Source of the DNA: a virus
Length of the DNA: 64,000 bases
Virus record (IMG/VR): IMGVR_UViG_3300033049_000041
Location: 21,232-85,231 of that record
Direction: 5' to 3' (one strand)
A program made the translations under genes and the position numbers. Shown piece by piece: positions 1-8,054 of this stretch (positions within the stretch are counted from its first letter, which is position 1; each line of letters starts with the position of its first letter). Under the pieces are notes generated by a model. That model worked only from the letters and a program-made list of their open reading frames with translations. It ran no database searches and was not told where the DNA came from.

Positions 1-346
1 ATAGCCAATATGGATTAGTGGCAATATATTTAAACTCAAACTCTTTACCTTCTTCATCTAGAAAGAAATTAAAGAGTAATATCTGTAAATCAGTATTATA
101 GGCTTCAAAGGTCTCTTCTGGTTGATTGGCAAATTCCATCAACTCTTCAGCTCCATATTCTATACCATCTTTAATATAATTGAGGTCATTGTAATCACTA
201 TCTAAGTCAAACTCATAGTCTGAACAAGCTTCTACAAATTGTATTACTTGAGCTTCAGTGAGTGTCAATACACTCTCACCTATAAAGTCTTCTAGGAAAT
301 GTTCATACTTAAACTTAAATTTAAGGTTTTTGTATTTTATTTGCAT
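1..346 (-). CDS. partial unknown protein (left edge)
   Basis: Open frame running off the left edge from an ATG at 346. The visible ~115 residues begin MQIKYKNLKFKFKYEHFLED and are acidic, rich in Glu, Asp and Phe, with no recognised motif. Its 5' end overlaps the 3' end of the upstream gene by 26 nt, the usual packing here. The C-terminus is not seen. Confidence 0.7.
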   Translation of the reverse strand, partial: MQIKYKNLKFKFKYEHFLEDFIGESVLTLTEAQVIQFVEACSDYEFDLDSDYNDLNYIKDGIEYGAEELMEFANQPEETFEAYNTDLQILLFNFFLDEEGKEFEFKYIATNPYWL

Positions 347-734
347 CCAATACATATATGTTTTCTTTTGCTAAAGGAAATAAAAAATCTCCATTACCAA
401 AAGCTGCTTTAGTGTTATAAAACCCAAAGCAATTATTATGTCCAAATACTCTTGCAAGTGTCTGTGCATCTTCTTCCTTTATTTCTTTTATGCTAATACA
501 TCTCCAATAATCAGCTTCTGATTTAAAACTAATACTACTAGTATTATCTATTTGTATAATAAGTGTATCATTATCTTTAAAGTGCTTAGATAATACTTCT
601 TCTGTACTTGCTCTAAATGCCTTATAAGCTATGTCTTCAAAAGACTTAAATCCTTTTACTAATACAGTATGACATAAAGGATGTGTAGTGTGCCATATTA
701 TAGCATTTGCTTGCCATTTTACTAATACTCCCAT
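321..734 (-). CDS. unknown protein, 137 aa
   Basis: ATG start. A soluble-looking protein with an aromatic, His-rich N-terminus (WHTTHPLCH, residues 14-22). No signal peptide, membrane segment or recognised catalytic motif. It lies 6 nt downstream of the next gene, suggesting one transcript. Function unknown. Confidence 0.7.
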   Translation of the reverse strand: MGVLVKWQANAIIWHTTHPLCHTVLVKGFKSFEDIAYKAFRASTEEVLSKHFKDNDTLIIQIDNTSSISFKSEADYWRCISIKEIKEEDAQTLARVFGHNNCFGFYNTKAAFGNGDFLFPLAKENIYVLDANKIQKP

Positions 735-740
735 TTCATC

Positions 741-1079
741 TTAATTATCTTGTAAGTAAGGACTATCTTTTATTTCTAATATCCATTTCCACATTTCATC
801 ATCTTTGTAGATAATAGGATATTCACAATTAGTACCATGAGTAATTAAACTGGTATTACTATCTAGCATAGCTATTAATAACCATTCAGCTCCAGTAAAA
901 TCCCTGTCTACTCCTATTTTATAGGCATCAATACACTTATCATAAATGGATACCAAACTATTTATTATACTTTTAAGTTTTCTCTGACATCGACAAATAC
1001 CAAAATAGTCACATAATTTATTACCTATTTTATGCCATTCATCAATGTCGATTATAGTTTCTCCTGTTTTTCCTCCCAT
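741..1079 (-). CDS. unknown protein, 112 aa
   Basis: ATG start, 2 nt after the ligase stop codon, so very likely cotranscribed and translationally coupled with it. Contains a CRCQRK segment near residues 29-34 but no complete zinc site. Not recognised; the link to the ligase is only positional. Confidence 0.7.
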   Translation of the reverse strand: MGGKTGETIIDIDEWHKIGNKLCDYFGICRCQRKLKSIINSLVSIYDKCIDAYKIGVDRDFTGAEWLLIAMLDSNTSLITHGTNCEYPIIYKDDEMWKWILEIKDSPYLQDN

Positions 1080-1081
1080 TG

Positions 1082-2212
1082 CTAATCATTTCTAAATCCA
1101 TGACACACTCCATGTCTAGGTATTCCTTCATCAGTCCAATCAAAGAATCTAATCTCTGAAGCTAATCCAATGTAATTATCTTTATTTCTCAATAGTTCTC
1201 CTCTATACTCATGCGTTCCTTTGAACTGAGCTTCGAATTGTACTACTTTATTTTCGTCATTAGTTATTTCGAAGACACCTTTACCCATAGTAGGTCTGCG
1301 TTCTTCAGGTACAACATCTATTAATGTAGCTACACGGTCAATGAAATCTTTGACTTTAAGTACACTATCACATCGACCATCTATCTTATATGGTTTATCT
1401 CCCCATCTAAGTATAGTACCTTCAAATCCTTGTTCTAAGAACATCTTATGATACTTTAATACGTCTGCATAAGAATTTACTTTATAAGTCGGTACAAGCT
1501 TTAAATTATGGTCTATATCCAACTTATCTAACCCATCTACTATTACCGTTAATTTCTCATAACGTCTATAGAATGGCTCATCACTAATTAAATCATATAC
1601 CCACCAATCAACCTTCTCAGATAATCCTGGTCTATATTTCTTAATCATTTTCATATTCTCTTGGAATGTATATCCATGAGCATACAATTCACCATCTAAT
1701 TGCTCTGTAATGCCTTTTAAATGCTTAGTGATGTGTGACATCGTTAAGATAGGCTTATTACCTCTAGAGGTCAATTTATAAGACGATGCAGGTACTTCAA
1801 AATCCAAGCAAGCAAATACTGCTCCTACATAAGGTACTTCTTCACCTATAGAGCGTTGACCATCCATCTTTGGTTGAACATAAGCATTAAGATACTTTAC
1901 TTTCTTCTTATGCTTCTCATACTCATGCGCCAACATTACTCCTTTCTTCTTAATAACTTCAAGCTCTTCAATACTTTCAAAGTATCCAGTATCTTTCTTC
2001 TTATTAAGTTTACTTCGAAGTTCTTTAAGCGCTTGTTGAGCACCTGTAGTTGCATTTCTTTTACCAGCATTCTTACCAGTACAGGTACTTCTATTGATAA
2101 CTAATTTACCGTTTAGAAGTCCTGTTTCTTGGATTAGGATATTATCTTCAGTATACATATTTAGTACACGAAGCTTACCTCTAGAGTCCTTTTTGTATAA
2201 AGTATAAACCAT
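1082..2212 (-). CDS. ATP-dependent DNA ligase
   Basis: Nucleotidyltransferase-superfamily ligase that seals nicks in double-stranded DNA through an AMP-lysine intermediate. Visible motifs: motif I KMDGQR with the adenylated lysine, motif III LDGELY, motif IV EGTILRW and motif V LKVK, in the right order and spacing. The N-terminal ~80 residues resemble the WGR-like module (GKNAGKRNATT) found before some phage ligases. I chose the ATG at 2212 over the upstream TTG at 2236. It supports phage replication or repair; the primase-like gene at 2745-3494 lies just upstream. Confidence 0.93.
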   Translation of the reverse strand: MVYTLYKKDSRGKLRVLNMYTEDNILIQETGLLNGKLVINRSTCTGKNAGKRNATTGAQQALKELRSKLNKKKDTGYFESIEELEVIKKKGVMLAHEYEKHKKKVKYLNAYVQPKMDGQRSIGEEVPYVGAVFACLDFEVPASSYKLTSRGNKPILTMSHITKHLKGITEQLDGELYAHGYTFQENMKMIKKYRPGLSEKVDWWVYDLISDEPFYRRYEKLTVIVDGLDKLDIDHNLKLVPTYKVNSYADVLKYHKMFLEQGFEGTILRWGDKPYKIDGRCDSVLKVKDFIDRVATLIDVVPEERRPTMGKGVFEITNDENKVVQFEAQFKGTHEYRGELLRNKDNYIGLASEIRFFDWTDEGIPRHGVCHGFRND

Positions 2213-2270
2213 TCTTATGATTTTTATCTTCAACAAAGCAAGCTTATAACCTGCGTCTTTATTTTATTAC

Positions 2271-2732
2271 TTAAAGTAATAGCATAGTTAATGCATATAT
2301 AGCATATATACCCCATGCTATAGCACTAATCGTAGATATTAGCCATAGTATTATCTTGTCCTTAGATATACTATTACTGCAACTAGATAGACATATCAAA
2401 ATCATTATAAAGGCACACCAAAATTCAATAGCTGTATATTTACTATACATATAAGGTGGCAAATCTCTATTACCCACACTACTAGTAGCATTATAGGTAA
2501 TAGAGTCTTGTTCTATAATATTATAGATAATTGAATCTTTCTTGATAATATTATATTGAGTACTATCTAATGTACTGGTACTATCAGGTTTGAATTTATC
2601 TCTAATCTTAGTATCTATAACTTTATAGTGTTCCTTTAAATTAGGTTCTACTGCTAGGTATGAACTGTAAGTCTCTAAACTTAGCCATATTAGCCCTACT
2701 ACAACAAAAATGAATGTTACTACCTTCTCCAC
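2271..2732 (-). CDS. membrane protein with three hydrophobic segments, 153 aa
   Basis: GTG start (GTGGAGAAG). One hydrophobic helix at residues ~3-18 and two at the C-terminus (~103-120 and ~130-152) bracket a polar region with repeated DSxxYNIIxxD units around residues 50-80. Inner-membrane location is predicted; role unknown. Confidence 0.7.
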   Translation of the reverse strand: MEKVVTFIFVVVGLIWLSLETYSSYLAVEPNLKEHYKVIDTKIRDKFKPDSTSTLDSTQYNIIKKDSIIYNIIEQDSITYNATSSVGNRDLPPYMYSKYTAIEFWCAFIMILICLSSCSNSISKDKIILWLISTISAIAWGIYAIYALTMLLL

Positions 2733-2744
2733 TATTTAAGCTTT

Positions 2745-3494
2745 TTAAATGTCAATAAAATGTGGCATAAAACCACCTTGATAAGTTCCTGGAATTGGTA
2801 ACATACAGTCAGCTCCTTCTACTTGGTCAACACCATCTACATCAGTGTAAACTTCTAAGGCTTTCTTCGACAATAAAATATCTCTATCAGCACCTTCTAA
2901 GTTAGCTATATCAATGTACCATTTTCTAGATTGGTCTTTAATCAACTTAGTCTTAATGAGTGCATGAAATCCACCTCTAGTCTTAATGAAAGTTAAGGCA
3001 TCTTTACCCACAATATCAATAATCTTAGGTATAGCTTCTAAGTTGTCTTCTACATCGAAATCAAAGTCTACAACATAGTTATAACTCTTAGTTCGTTGTA
3101 TACATGACATAGTTTCAGCATGAGGACACCAACCTTGATTATTGGTTTGAATCATACTCAACATCTTCTCAATAGAAGCAAAGGCTGCCTTAGTTCTATG
3201 TCTAGGATTGGGAGCTATATATGCTACTAATGCCTCTTGAGGTACTTGCTGTCTTCCTCTAAGGAAGTAGTTACCTTCTTTTACTTCTAATTCATATAGT
3301 CTTTGCAGAATACGTTCTTTAGAAGTAGTCCAACGTCTAAGTTGAGTTTTATCATTGGACTTTATCAATCGGTCACAATACTTCTTCCTAGCAAATAAAG
3401 AGCCATAGAAAGTTTCATGTGGTTTTAACTTAGGTAGCCAATCTATAAATCTCTGTACTTCCTTTTCATCTTGTACTATTTTATAAGTTGTCAT
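2745..3494 (-). CDS. AEP (archaeo-eukaryotic primase)-like protein
   Basis: Contains the three-part signature expected of the AEP/PrimPol superfamily: acidic pair DFDFD near residue 143, RGGFHALI near residue 173 (the sxH region) and a later acidic VDGVDQVEGAD followed by PIPGT near residue 235. At 249 aa it is the size of a stand-alone catalytic domain with no helicase or zinc module. It lies close to the ligase, which fits a replication role. Primase versus primase-polymerase activity cannot be told from sequence. Confidence 0.72.
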   Translation of the reverse strand: MTTYKIVQDEKEVQRFIDWLPKLKPHETFYGSLFARKKYCDRLIKSNDKTQLRRWTTSKERILQRLYELEVKEGNYFLRGRQQVPQEALVAYIAPNPRHRTKAAFASIEKMLSMIQTNNQGWCPHAETMSCIQRTKSYNYVVDFDFDVEDNLEAIPKIIDIVGKDALTFIKTRGGFHALIKTKLIKDQSRKWYIDIANLEGADRDILLSKKALEVYTDVDGVDQVEGADCMLPIPGTYQGGFMPHFIDI

Positions 3495-3654
3495 CTTCTA
3501 TTAGATTAAGGGTGATTTTATTCTCTTTCTCTTTCTTTTGTACAGTAACGACTTTGTTTTCTAGAGACTTGAATAGTATTGATACTATAATATCTCTATC
3601 CTCTTTGTTCGTAATTCCTTTTATTTCAATCGAATACTTATCGGTCTTCTTCAT
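3481..3654 (-). CDS. small unknown protein, 57 aa
   Basis: ATG at 3654, TAA at 3481. The product starts MKKTDKYSIEIKGITNKED and is Lys/Glu-rich. It overlaps the primase-like start by 14 nt and the end of the next upstream gene by 17 nt, forming an unbroken overlapping chain that supports real translation. Confidence 0.72.
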   Translation of the reverse strand: MKKTDKYSIEIKGITNKEDRDIIVSILFKSLENKVVTVQKKEKENKITLNLIEDDNL

Positions 3655-3853
3655 CTATAGGTGATGTAATTAGTATAGATTCCTCGTATTTCGGAGGATT
3701 AGGTACTGTCTTCATAATATATTCAGATAATGGGTCACCTTTCTCCATTATTACTTCTATATACAAATTCTTTATAGTAGTTGGATCTGGTATCTCATCA
3801 TTATCTAACCCATCTTCTCCCATTTTAAACATTCTCCTCGTAATAATTTTCAT
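3638..3853 (-). CDS. unknown acidic protein, 71 aa
   Basis: ATG at 3853, preceded by an AT-rich leader. Short acidic protein ending SPIDEEDR; no motif recognised. First gene of the chain that continues through the primase-like gene to the ligase. Confidence 0.65.
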   Translation of the reverse strand: MKIITRRMFKMGEDGLDNDEIPDPTTIKNLYIEVIMEKGDPLSEYIMKTVPNPPKYEESILITSPIDEEDR

Positions 3854-3889
3854 TCTCCTCTGTTTTAAAATGCCTTACTTCTATTTTAT

Positions 3890-4318
3890 TTAAAATCAAC
3901 CTGGTGTGTTGTTACACCAAAAGCTCTAAGGGACGTTCATATAGCATCAGGGACTATTAAGATAATACTAACATGTCGTTATCCCTTTGATTCCCTATTC
4001 CGTTGTGTACTACGGAAACTTACTATATTTTCTCAGACCGTCATTAGACCACAATACATCTGCTAAGTTTGGAATGACTTAATATTTCAATTAAGCCAAT
4101 AATTCTAGCTGGATAATACCATCTTCTTCAAAATCTTTTCCCTAAGTTTCGAGACACCCTATCAGCATTATCTCCTTTAACATGCCGCCTACTTCTCTAC
4201 TCATATCTAAAATAGATATTCTGTGGTGATACGCAAGTTGCAACTTACTCCCACAAACTTTCGCTACTCTTTAAATGATGACTACTTCCAAGCCTACATC
4301 CCTGATTGATATTTTTAT
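3890..4318 (-). ncRNA. non-coding RNA with a 23S rRNA GTPase-associated-centre motif
   Basis: About 430 nt without a convincing ORF. On the minus strand, 4301 to 4262 reads GGATGTAGGCTTGGAAG followed by TAGTCATCATTTAAAGAG. This matches the L11/thiostrepton-binding region of bacterial 23S rRNA (E. coli helices 43-44) at about 31 of 36 positions, judged by eye. Further downstream lie short collinear look-alikes of later 23S segments (ACGGTC with GTAAGTTTCCG near 4050-4010, GGGATAAC near 3980, GAACGTC near 3935), weak enough to be chance. Exact ends are unknown. Confidence 0.6.
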
Positions 4319-4486
4319 TTAAAATGCCATATAAATACAAAACGAATTGATAAGTATGTGCCAAATATTATCAATCTTAATCTTTAACATAATTGCTACA
4401 CTAGTATCCATTCTTACTCCAAATCCATAGTTAGCTTGTCCCCCAACTCCAATTCCTGAACATAATCCAATAAGTAGCCATGTCAT
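4319..4486 (-). CDS. small hydrophobic ORF overlapping the DUF3307-like gene
   Basis: ATG at 4486, inside the 3' end of the DUF3307-like gene in another frame, TAA at 4319. The 55-aa product starts MTWLLIGLCSGIGVGGQANY and ends WHILINSFCIYMAF. It may be a translationally coupled membrane peptide or the C-terminal part of the DUF3307 protein after a frameshift; the full-length family has additional C-terminal residues. Confidence 0.5.
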   Translation of the reverse strand: MTWLLIGLCSGIGVGGQANYGFGVRMDTSVAIMLKIKIDNIWHILINSFCIYMAF

Positions 4487-4715
4487 AATGGTCAATTATA
4501 ATATGCGTAAACGCAAGTACACTTAACCAAAACATAGCTAATGGATTACTGGAACAACAGAATAATATAAGAAATCCAATACTGTAACTAAGTCCATGGA
4601 CTATTGCTACATGAATATATTTTCCTTTATTTTGAGCCATCCAATTATCTTGAATAAGATAATCTCCAATTAAATGACATAAGAATCCAACTATTAACGC
4701 TAATTCTAAACTCAT
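4431..4715 (-). CDS. DUF3307-like membrane protein
   Basis: The ATG at 4715 (MSLELALIVGFLCHLIGDYL) is chosen because the open frame further upstream runs through a tRNA-Gln gene. Shows the DUF3307 pattern: H-x3-D-x3-QDNWMA-x3-K near the N-terminus, a conserved H in AIVHGLSYS, and THIIIDHYD near the end, with hydrophobic helices between. About 95 aa, short for the family; see the overlapping frame at 4319-4486. Confidence 0.65.
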   Translation of the reverse strand: MSLELALIVGFLCHLIGDYLIQDNWMAQNKGKYIHVAIVHGLSYSIGFLILFCCSSNPLAMFWLSVLAFTHIIIDHYDMATYWIMFRNWSWGTS

Positions 4716-4775
4716 AATTTGGGTTTTATGTAAACAAAAAAAGACACCCGTAATGGATGTCTTATCTAATTTTAG

Positions 4776-4848
4776 CTGCCCTACCAAGATTCGAACTTGG
4801 AATACTGCTGTCAAAGAGCAGCGTAGTTACCAATTACACCATAGGGCA
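4776..4848 (-). tRNA. tRNA-Gln(UUG)
   Basis: Complete cloverleaf. Acceptor TGCCCTA/TAGGGCA, anticodon loop CTTTGAC, T-loop TTCGAAT. The CCA end is not encoded. Confidence 0.93.
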
Positions 4849-4854
4849 AAAATA

Positions 4855-4986
4855 AAGCAGGGAATAAATCTATAAAGAGTTGTGAGCTAATGCTCGGCAA
4901 GAGTTGAACTTGCGACCCTTTGAATTAAAATCAAATGTTCTACCAACTGAACTACGAAGTAACTCTTTAAATTAATATCCCTGCTT
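4855..4986 (-). tRNA. element-flanked tRNA-like RNA, anticodon loop UUUUAAU
   Basis: D, anticodon and T arms are well formed but there is no 7-bp acceptor; only GAGC-ATTA-GCTC follows the T arm. The body is enclosed by helix P2 (4961-4968 with 4874-4881) and outer helix P1 (4978-4986 with 4855-4863), with the shared strand TATTAA-N9-TTACTTCG. Read literally, the anticodon is UUA, but TAA is used as a normal stop codon here and the missing acceptor argues against charging. Compare 17477-17590. Confidence 0.6.
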
Positions 4987-5069
4987 ATATTGGTGTGCCT
5001 GCTAAGGTTATCACCCTTAACATTAATTTACTTTTGTAAATCAATGACGATTGCAGCTGCACATATATT

Positions 5070-5864
5070 TTATATTATTTGTATTGTTTGTAATGCCATC
5101 ATTACTAGTGACTGAGCGCCAGTTCCTAGACTGTCTAAAGTACCTGATGTTTTTTCTGTTGTATAAAATGTACTGAAATCAGGATTAATACCTATTGTTT
5201 TAAAACTAGGTACCATTAGTACATCATTATGAGTAGTAAATACTTTTAACTGCTCATTTAGTTTAATTATTAACTCAGGAGTTATACTTCGCAATAATCC
5301 AATTATTGCCTCAAATGCTAGTATATCATACAATCTATAAGATTCTTTTAATGTCTTATATACTTCACCATCTAGTAAAGCAGACTTACATTTAAGCACT
5401 TTTAATATTGTTGTATACGGAGTTAATTGTGTAAACAATCTAGTGTTTGTGGACAAATAAGGAAAACTTATTGGTATTTGTTGTTTCTTAGGCATCTTAA
5501 CCTCAAATTCTACAACCGTACCATGAGCAATAGTTACATCCATACTACAATCTTCATTCTTAAAACCTAAGATTCCATTTGTATTATGGTCTCTAAAAGT
5601 ATCACCTAAGAGCGTCGTCAAACGTTCATTATTGGTCATTCCTAATTGAGCATTTACATCCACATTCATAGCTTGTTCTTGTAATAGGCTAGACATGAAT
5701 ATATTATGTATCCAAAATAGTTTATTAATGTAAGACTTACCAACATCATTATAACCAGTTATCACCGTAAGTTTATTTATCTCTAAGTTAACGATAATCT
5801 TAATTGGTACATCTATCTCAAAATCACAATTATCAAATCCTGGAAACTTCTTCAGCTTTTCCAT
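5070..5864 (-). CDS. ABC-type ATPase-like protein truncated before Walker B
   Basis: Walker A GYNDVGKS near residue 38 and an ABC-signature-like segment SLGTGAQSL near residue 247, but the protein ends 12 residues later, so Walker B and the H-loop are missing. At 264 aa this is most of a RecF/AAA_15-type single-chain ATPase. It may be a decayed or C-terminally truncated copy; the complete small ATPase is at 8467-9060. Preceded by the recurrent leader CTAAACTAACTAAC. Confidence 0.7.
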   Translation of the reverse strand: MEKLKKFPGFDNCDFEIDVPIKIIVNLEINKLTVITGYNDVGKSYINKLFWIHNIFMSSLLQEQAMNVDVNAQLGMTNNERLTTLLGDTFRDHNTNGILGFKNEDCSMDVTIAHGTVVEFEVKMPKKQQIPISFPYLSTNTRLFTQLTPYTTILKVLKCKSALLDGEVYKTLKESYRLYDILAFEAIIGLLRSITPELIIKLNEQLKVFTTHNDVLMVPSFKTIGINPDFSTFYTTEKTSGTLDSLGTGAQSLVMMALQTIQII

Positions 5865-5902
5865 TGTAGTTAGTTAGTTTAGGAAACATTAATAATAAAT
5901 TA

Positions 5903-5976
5903 GCCGAGATGACGGGACTCGAACCCGCAGCCCCCTGCGTGACAGGCAGGTATACAGCCTTTGTACTTCATCTCGG
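5903..5976 (-). tRNA. tRNA-Asp(GUC)
   Basis: Acceptor CCGAGAT/ATCTCGG, anticodon arm CCTGC-CTGTCAC-GCAGG, T-loop TTCGAGT. D arm unusual (GTAC..GTAT). A second, interrupted tRNA-Asp is at 12504-12649. Confidence 0.88.
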
Positions 5977-5984
5977 TATAATAG

Positions 5985-6056
5985 TTGCAGGGGAGGGACT
6001 CGAACCCTCGACCTATAGGTTATGAGCCTACCGAGCTACCACTGCTCTACCCTGCA
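5985..6056 (-). tRNA. tRNA-Met(CAU), initiator-like
   Basis: Acceptor TGCAGGG/CCCTGCA, D arm GAGCAGTGGTAGCTC and anticodon loop CTCATAA resemble bacterial initiator tRNA. However, the anticodon stem lacks three G-C pairs, and position 1-72 is T-A rather than the usual mismatch. Confidence 0.88.
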
Positions 6057-6060
6057 ATCA

Positions 6061-6303
6061 TTAATCAAAAATAAACTTTTCTCTAACCACATGACTTGGT
6101 TTATGTTTACCTCTAATTGTTTGTAATAATTCAATCTTCCCATCTTCTGTTGCTGAATAAACTAGTTTCCATATTTTATCAGGTGCAGTTTTTGGTGGAT
6201 TAGTTAATAATAAATCGTTTGATGGTTTTCTTACTACTATTTCTATTTGACCATCAATTAATTCAATACTTATTACTTGTTCTCCTCTCTTCAATAAATT
6301 CAT
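6061..6303 (-). CDS. unknown protein, 80 aa
   Basis: ATG at 6303, 12-20 nt downstream of a candidate TAnnTTTG promoter. Small mixed-charge protein; no recognised domain. The stop codon lies a few bases from the tRNA-Met 5' end, so the transcript probably reads into the tRNA pair. Confidence 0.68.
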   Translation of the reverse strand: MNLLKRGEQVISIELIDGQIEIVVRKPSNDLLLTNPPKTAPDKIWKLVYSATEDGKIELLQTIRGKHKPSHVVREKFIFD

Positions 6304-6321
6304 CTTCCACTATTTCTTAAA

Positions 6322-6329
6322 CAAAAGTA
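6322..6329 (-). promoter_or_regulatory. Bacteroidota-type -7 box TACTTTTG
   Basis: Matches TAnnTTTG, lies directly after a terminator hairpin and about 20 nt before the ATG at 6303. Confidence 0.5.
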
Positions 6330-6336
6330 GAAATAA

Positions 6337-6373
6337 AAACCCATAAATAACTTACTATATTACTTATGGGTTT
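6337..6373 (-). terminator. Rho-independent terminator
   Basis: 10-bp stem AAACCCATAA/TTATGGGTTT followed by T-rich sequence, just after the stop of the secreted-protein gene 6378-6989. Confidence 0.75.
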
Positions 6374-6377
6374 CTGT

Positions 6378-6989
6378 CTATATTTTTCTTATCCGTGATA
6401 TTGGTAAGCTTGGTTTTGAATCTTTTTGCTTATTAAGTTTTTTAAACTCTTTAAGCTTTTTAAGTTCATCTCTTTCTTGGATAAACTTATTAACATTATT
6501 AAGTAATGATTGCTTATCTTGTTTTGCTACGTGTGATAATAAAATAGCTGTATTTAATTCTGGGTCAAATACCATCCAAATTACTTTTGTTCTTTTAATT
6601 TTAAGCTTCCCATTTTCTATAGGAGCTTCAAAGTAGAACATTGCCGATTTACCTTCAACCAAAGCACTATAAGTAGTAGAGTATAATATTAAGGATTTAC
6701 CACTTTCGGTATTTAGCGTATCTTTACGAGTTCTATAAGCGGTTACTTTATATTTTACACCATCTACTTCAATATGTTGGTCTAATATAATAAATTTATT
6801 TCGTACATTGTAAACAAACTCTTTCTTCTTATAATCATACGGTAATATACTTGCTAGTTCGCTTGAATGCTCTACTAAGTCATTTACGACTGTATAAGCA
6901 TGATTAGTTATTACGGTTTTACCTGTAAATAGTGTCTGTGCATTTGTAGTTAGTGTTACGAATAATAGTAACAAAATTAATAATTTCAT
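6378..6989 (-). CDS. secreted/periplasmic unknown protein, 203 aa
   Basis: Clear Sec signal peptide (MKLLILLLLFVTLTTNAQT, cleavage after NA-Q typical of Bacteroidota). Mature part is beta-rich looking, with a Lys-rich C-terminal tail (KKLKEFKKLNKQKDSK). No family recognised. Ends in a terminator, so probably monocistronic. Confidence 0.75.
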   Translation of the reverse strand: MKLLILLLLFVTLTTNAQTLFTGKTVITNHAYTVVNDLVEHSSELASILPYDYKKKEFVYNVRNKFIILDQHIEVDGVKYKVTAYRTRKDTLNTESGKSLILYSTTYSALVEGKSAMFYFEAPIENGKLKIKRTKVIWMVFDPELNTAILLSHVAKQDKQSLLNNVNKFIQERDELKKLKEFKKLNKQKDSKPSLPISRIRKI

Positions 6990-7023
6990 AGTTTTTTAAA
7001 TATTTAAATAGTTAAGTAAATAG

Positions 7024-7097
7024 TACCCCTAGTAAGACTCGAACTTACAACATTATGATCCTAAATCATACGCCTCTACCAGTTGGGCTATAAGGGC
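7024..7097 (-). tRNA. tRNA-Leu(UAG), class I form
   Basis: Anticodon arm TATGA-TTTAGGA-TCATA; acceptor GCCCTTA/TAGGGGT. The variable loop is only ~5 nt, whereas bacterial tRNA-Leu normally has a long variable arm. Confidence 0.85.
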
Positions 7098-7161
7098 AAA
7101 AAGCAACTCCAATTAAGGAGTTACTAAAAGAAGAAAATTGTATTTTAAAGAATTGACAGGA

Positions 7162-7512
7162 TTAGAGTCCCATCTCATTCATCATTTTATCTTGAACATC
7201 TCGTCCACGCTTAGAAATAGTAATACTTCTAGACGTTACTTTTCCGTTATCATCACTAATTTCAACTACAACGGCTCCAGGGACAAATTGCAGTGCTTCT
7301 GCTACATTATCACCTTGTTGTGTTGTTACTTGGATTAGACAACCTAACATTGGTACTTCCATTACCTTTGTTGATTTCATCCATCCTTCATTCTTAGACC
7401 ATGCTTTAGAAATTAACTTAAAGCTATCTTTATTTCCCCAGAATTGTACATCAGAGACATTGTTTTGTGTGTCTTGACCTGATGAATTCTTTAATGTTTT
7501 TAACTCAGTCAT
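7162..7512 (-). CDS. unknown protein, 116 aa
   Basis: ATG at 7512. Soluble, beta-rich looking (PMLGCLIQVTTQQGDNVAEA) with a basic C-terminus SRSITISKRGRDVQDK. No match recognised. Confidence 0.7.
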   Translation of the reverse strand: MTELKTLKNSSGQDTQNNVSDVQFWGNKDSFKLISKAWSKNEGWMKSTKVMEVPMLGCLIQVTTQQGDNVAEALQFVPGAVVVEISDDNGKVTSRSITISKRGRDVQDKMMNEMGL

Positions 7513-7546
7513 CCTAATAATTTAACTGATTACTGCTACTCTCTTT

Positions 7547-7852
7547 TTATGTAATATTAGACATTCTAAATTGTTTGGCAATGCTTACTCTATAGTCAAT
7601 AATAATATTATTAGTTTCTATTGTAAAACTACCATTCTCTTCATTTGTAATATTATTCTTCTTAATATTACTATTACCCTTGGTCATTAACGTTCGTTGA
7701 ATTCCTAAAAGGTCTTTAATAGTAGTTACATCTTTACGATACCATCTGCCTACAATCTCAGCTACTCCTGTATAAGGATTAGTAGGTGTAACAAACTTCT
7801 CAATTATATATAACTCATTATCTAAAATCTTAGTAACTTCTTCTTCGGTCAT
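7547..7852 (-). CDS. unknown protein, 101 aa
   Basis: ATG at 7852. Acidic N-terminus, Asn-rich centre, no motif. Separated by 34 nt from the next gene; probably the same transcript. Confidence 0.68.
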   Translation of the reverse strand: MTEEEVTKILDNELYIIEKFVTPTNPYTGVAEIVGRWYRKDVTTIKDLLGIQRTLMTKGNSNIKKNNITNEENGSFTIETNNIIIDYRVSIAKQFRMSNIT

Positions 7853-7885
7853 GCCATTCTTTGTTTAGGTAATATAATATTATTA

Positions 7886-8048
7886 GTGGGCGCACAAGGA
7901 ATCGAACCCCGTATTTATTTCTTAGTGGACAACCTACATTTGCGCTAAACATAAGCTTTTGTTATGCCTACATAAAATTACTCAGTACTCCTTACCTAGT
8001 ATTATAATACCTTCCTTTCTATGTACCATCACCGACGGCACATCGCCC
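7886..8048 (-). tRNA. interrupted tRNA, identity undetermined
   Basis: 5' acceptor GGGCGAT and D arm (TGTGCC..GGTACA) at 8048-8020 and T arm plus 3' acceptor TGCGCCC at 7913-7886 are separated by ~90 nt too many. The insert holds hairpin GGTATTATAATACT and AGTACTGA, the latter like the start of the shared element, but not TTACTTCG. Anticodon not assignable. Confidence 0.5.
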
Positions 8049-8054
8049 TAATAG

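Noticed and set aside
3890-4318. Contaminating or misassembled host rRNA
   Set aside because: Only a short segment matches 23S closely; the surroundings are diverged and embedded between phage-like genes.
4855-4986. Functional UAA suppressor tRNA
   Set aside because: The window uses TAA as a normal stop codon in many tightly overlapping genes, and this RNA lacks an acceptor stem.
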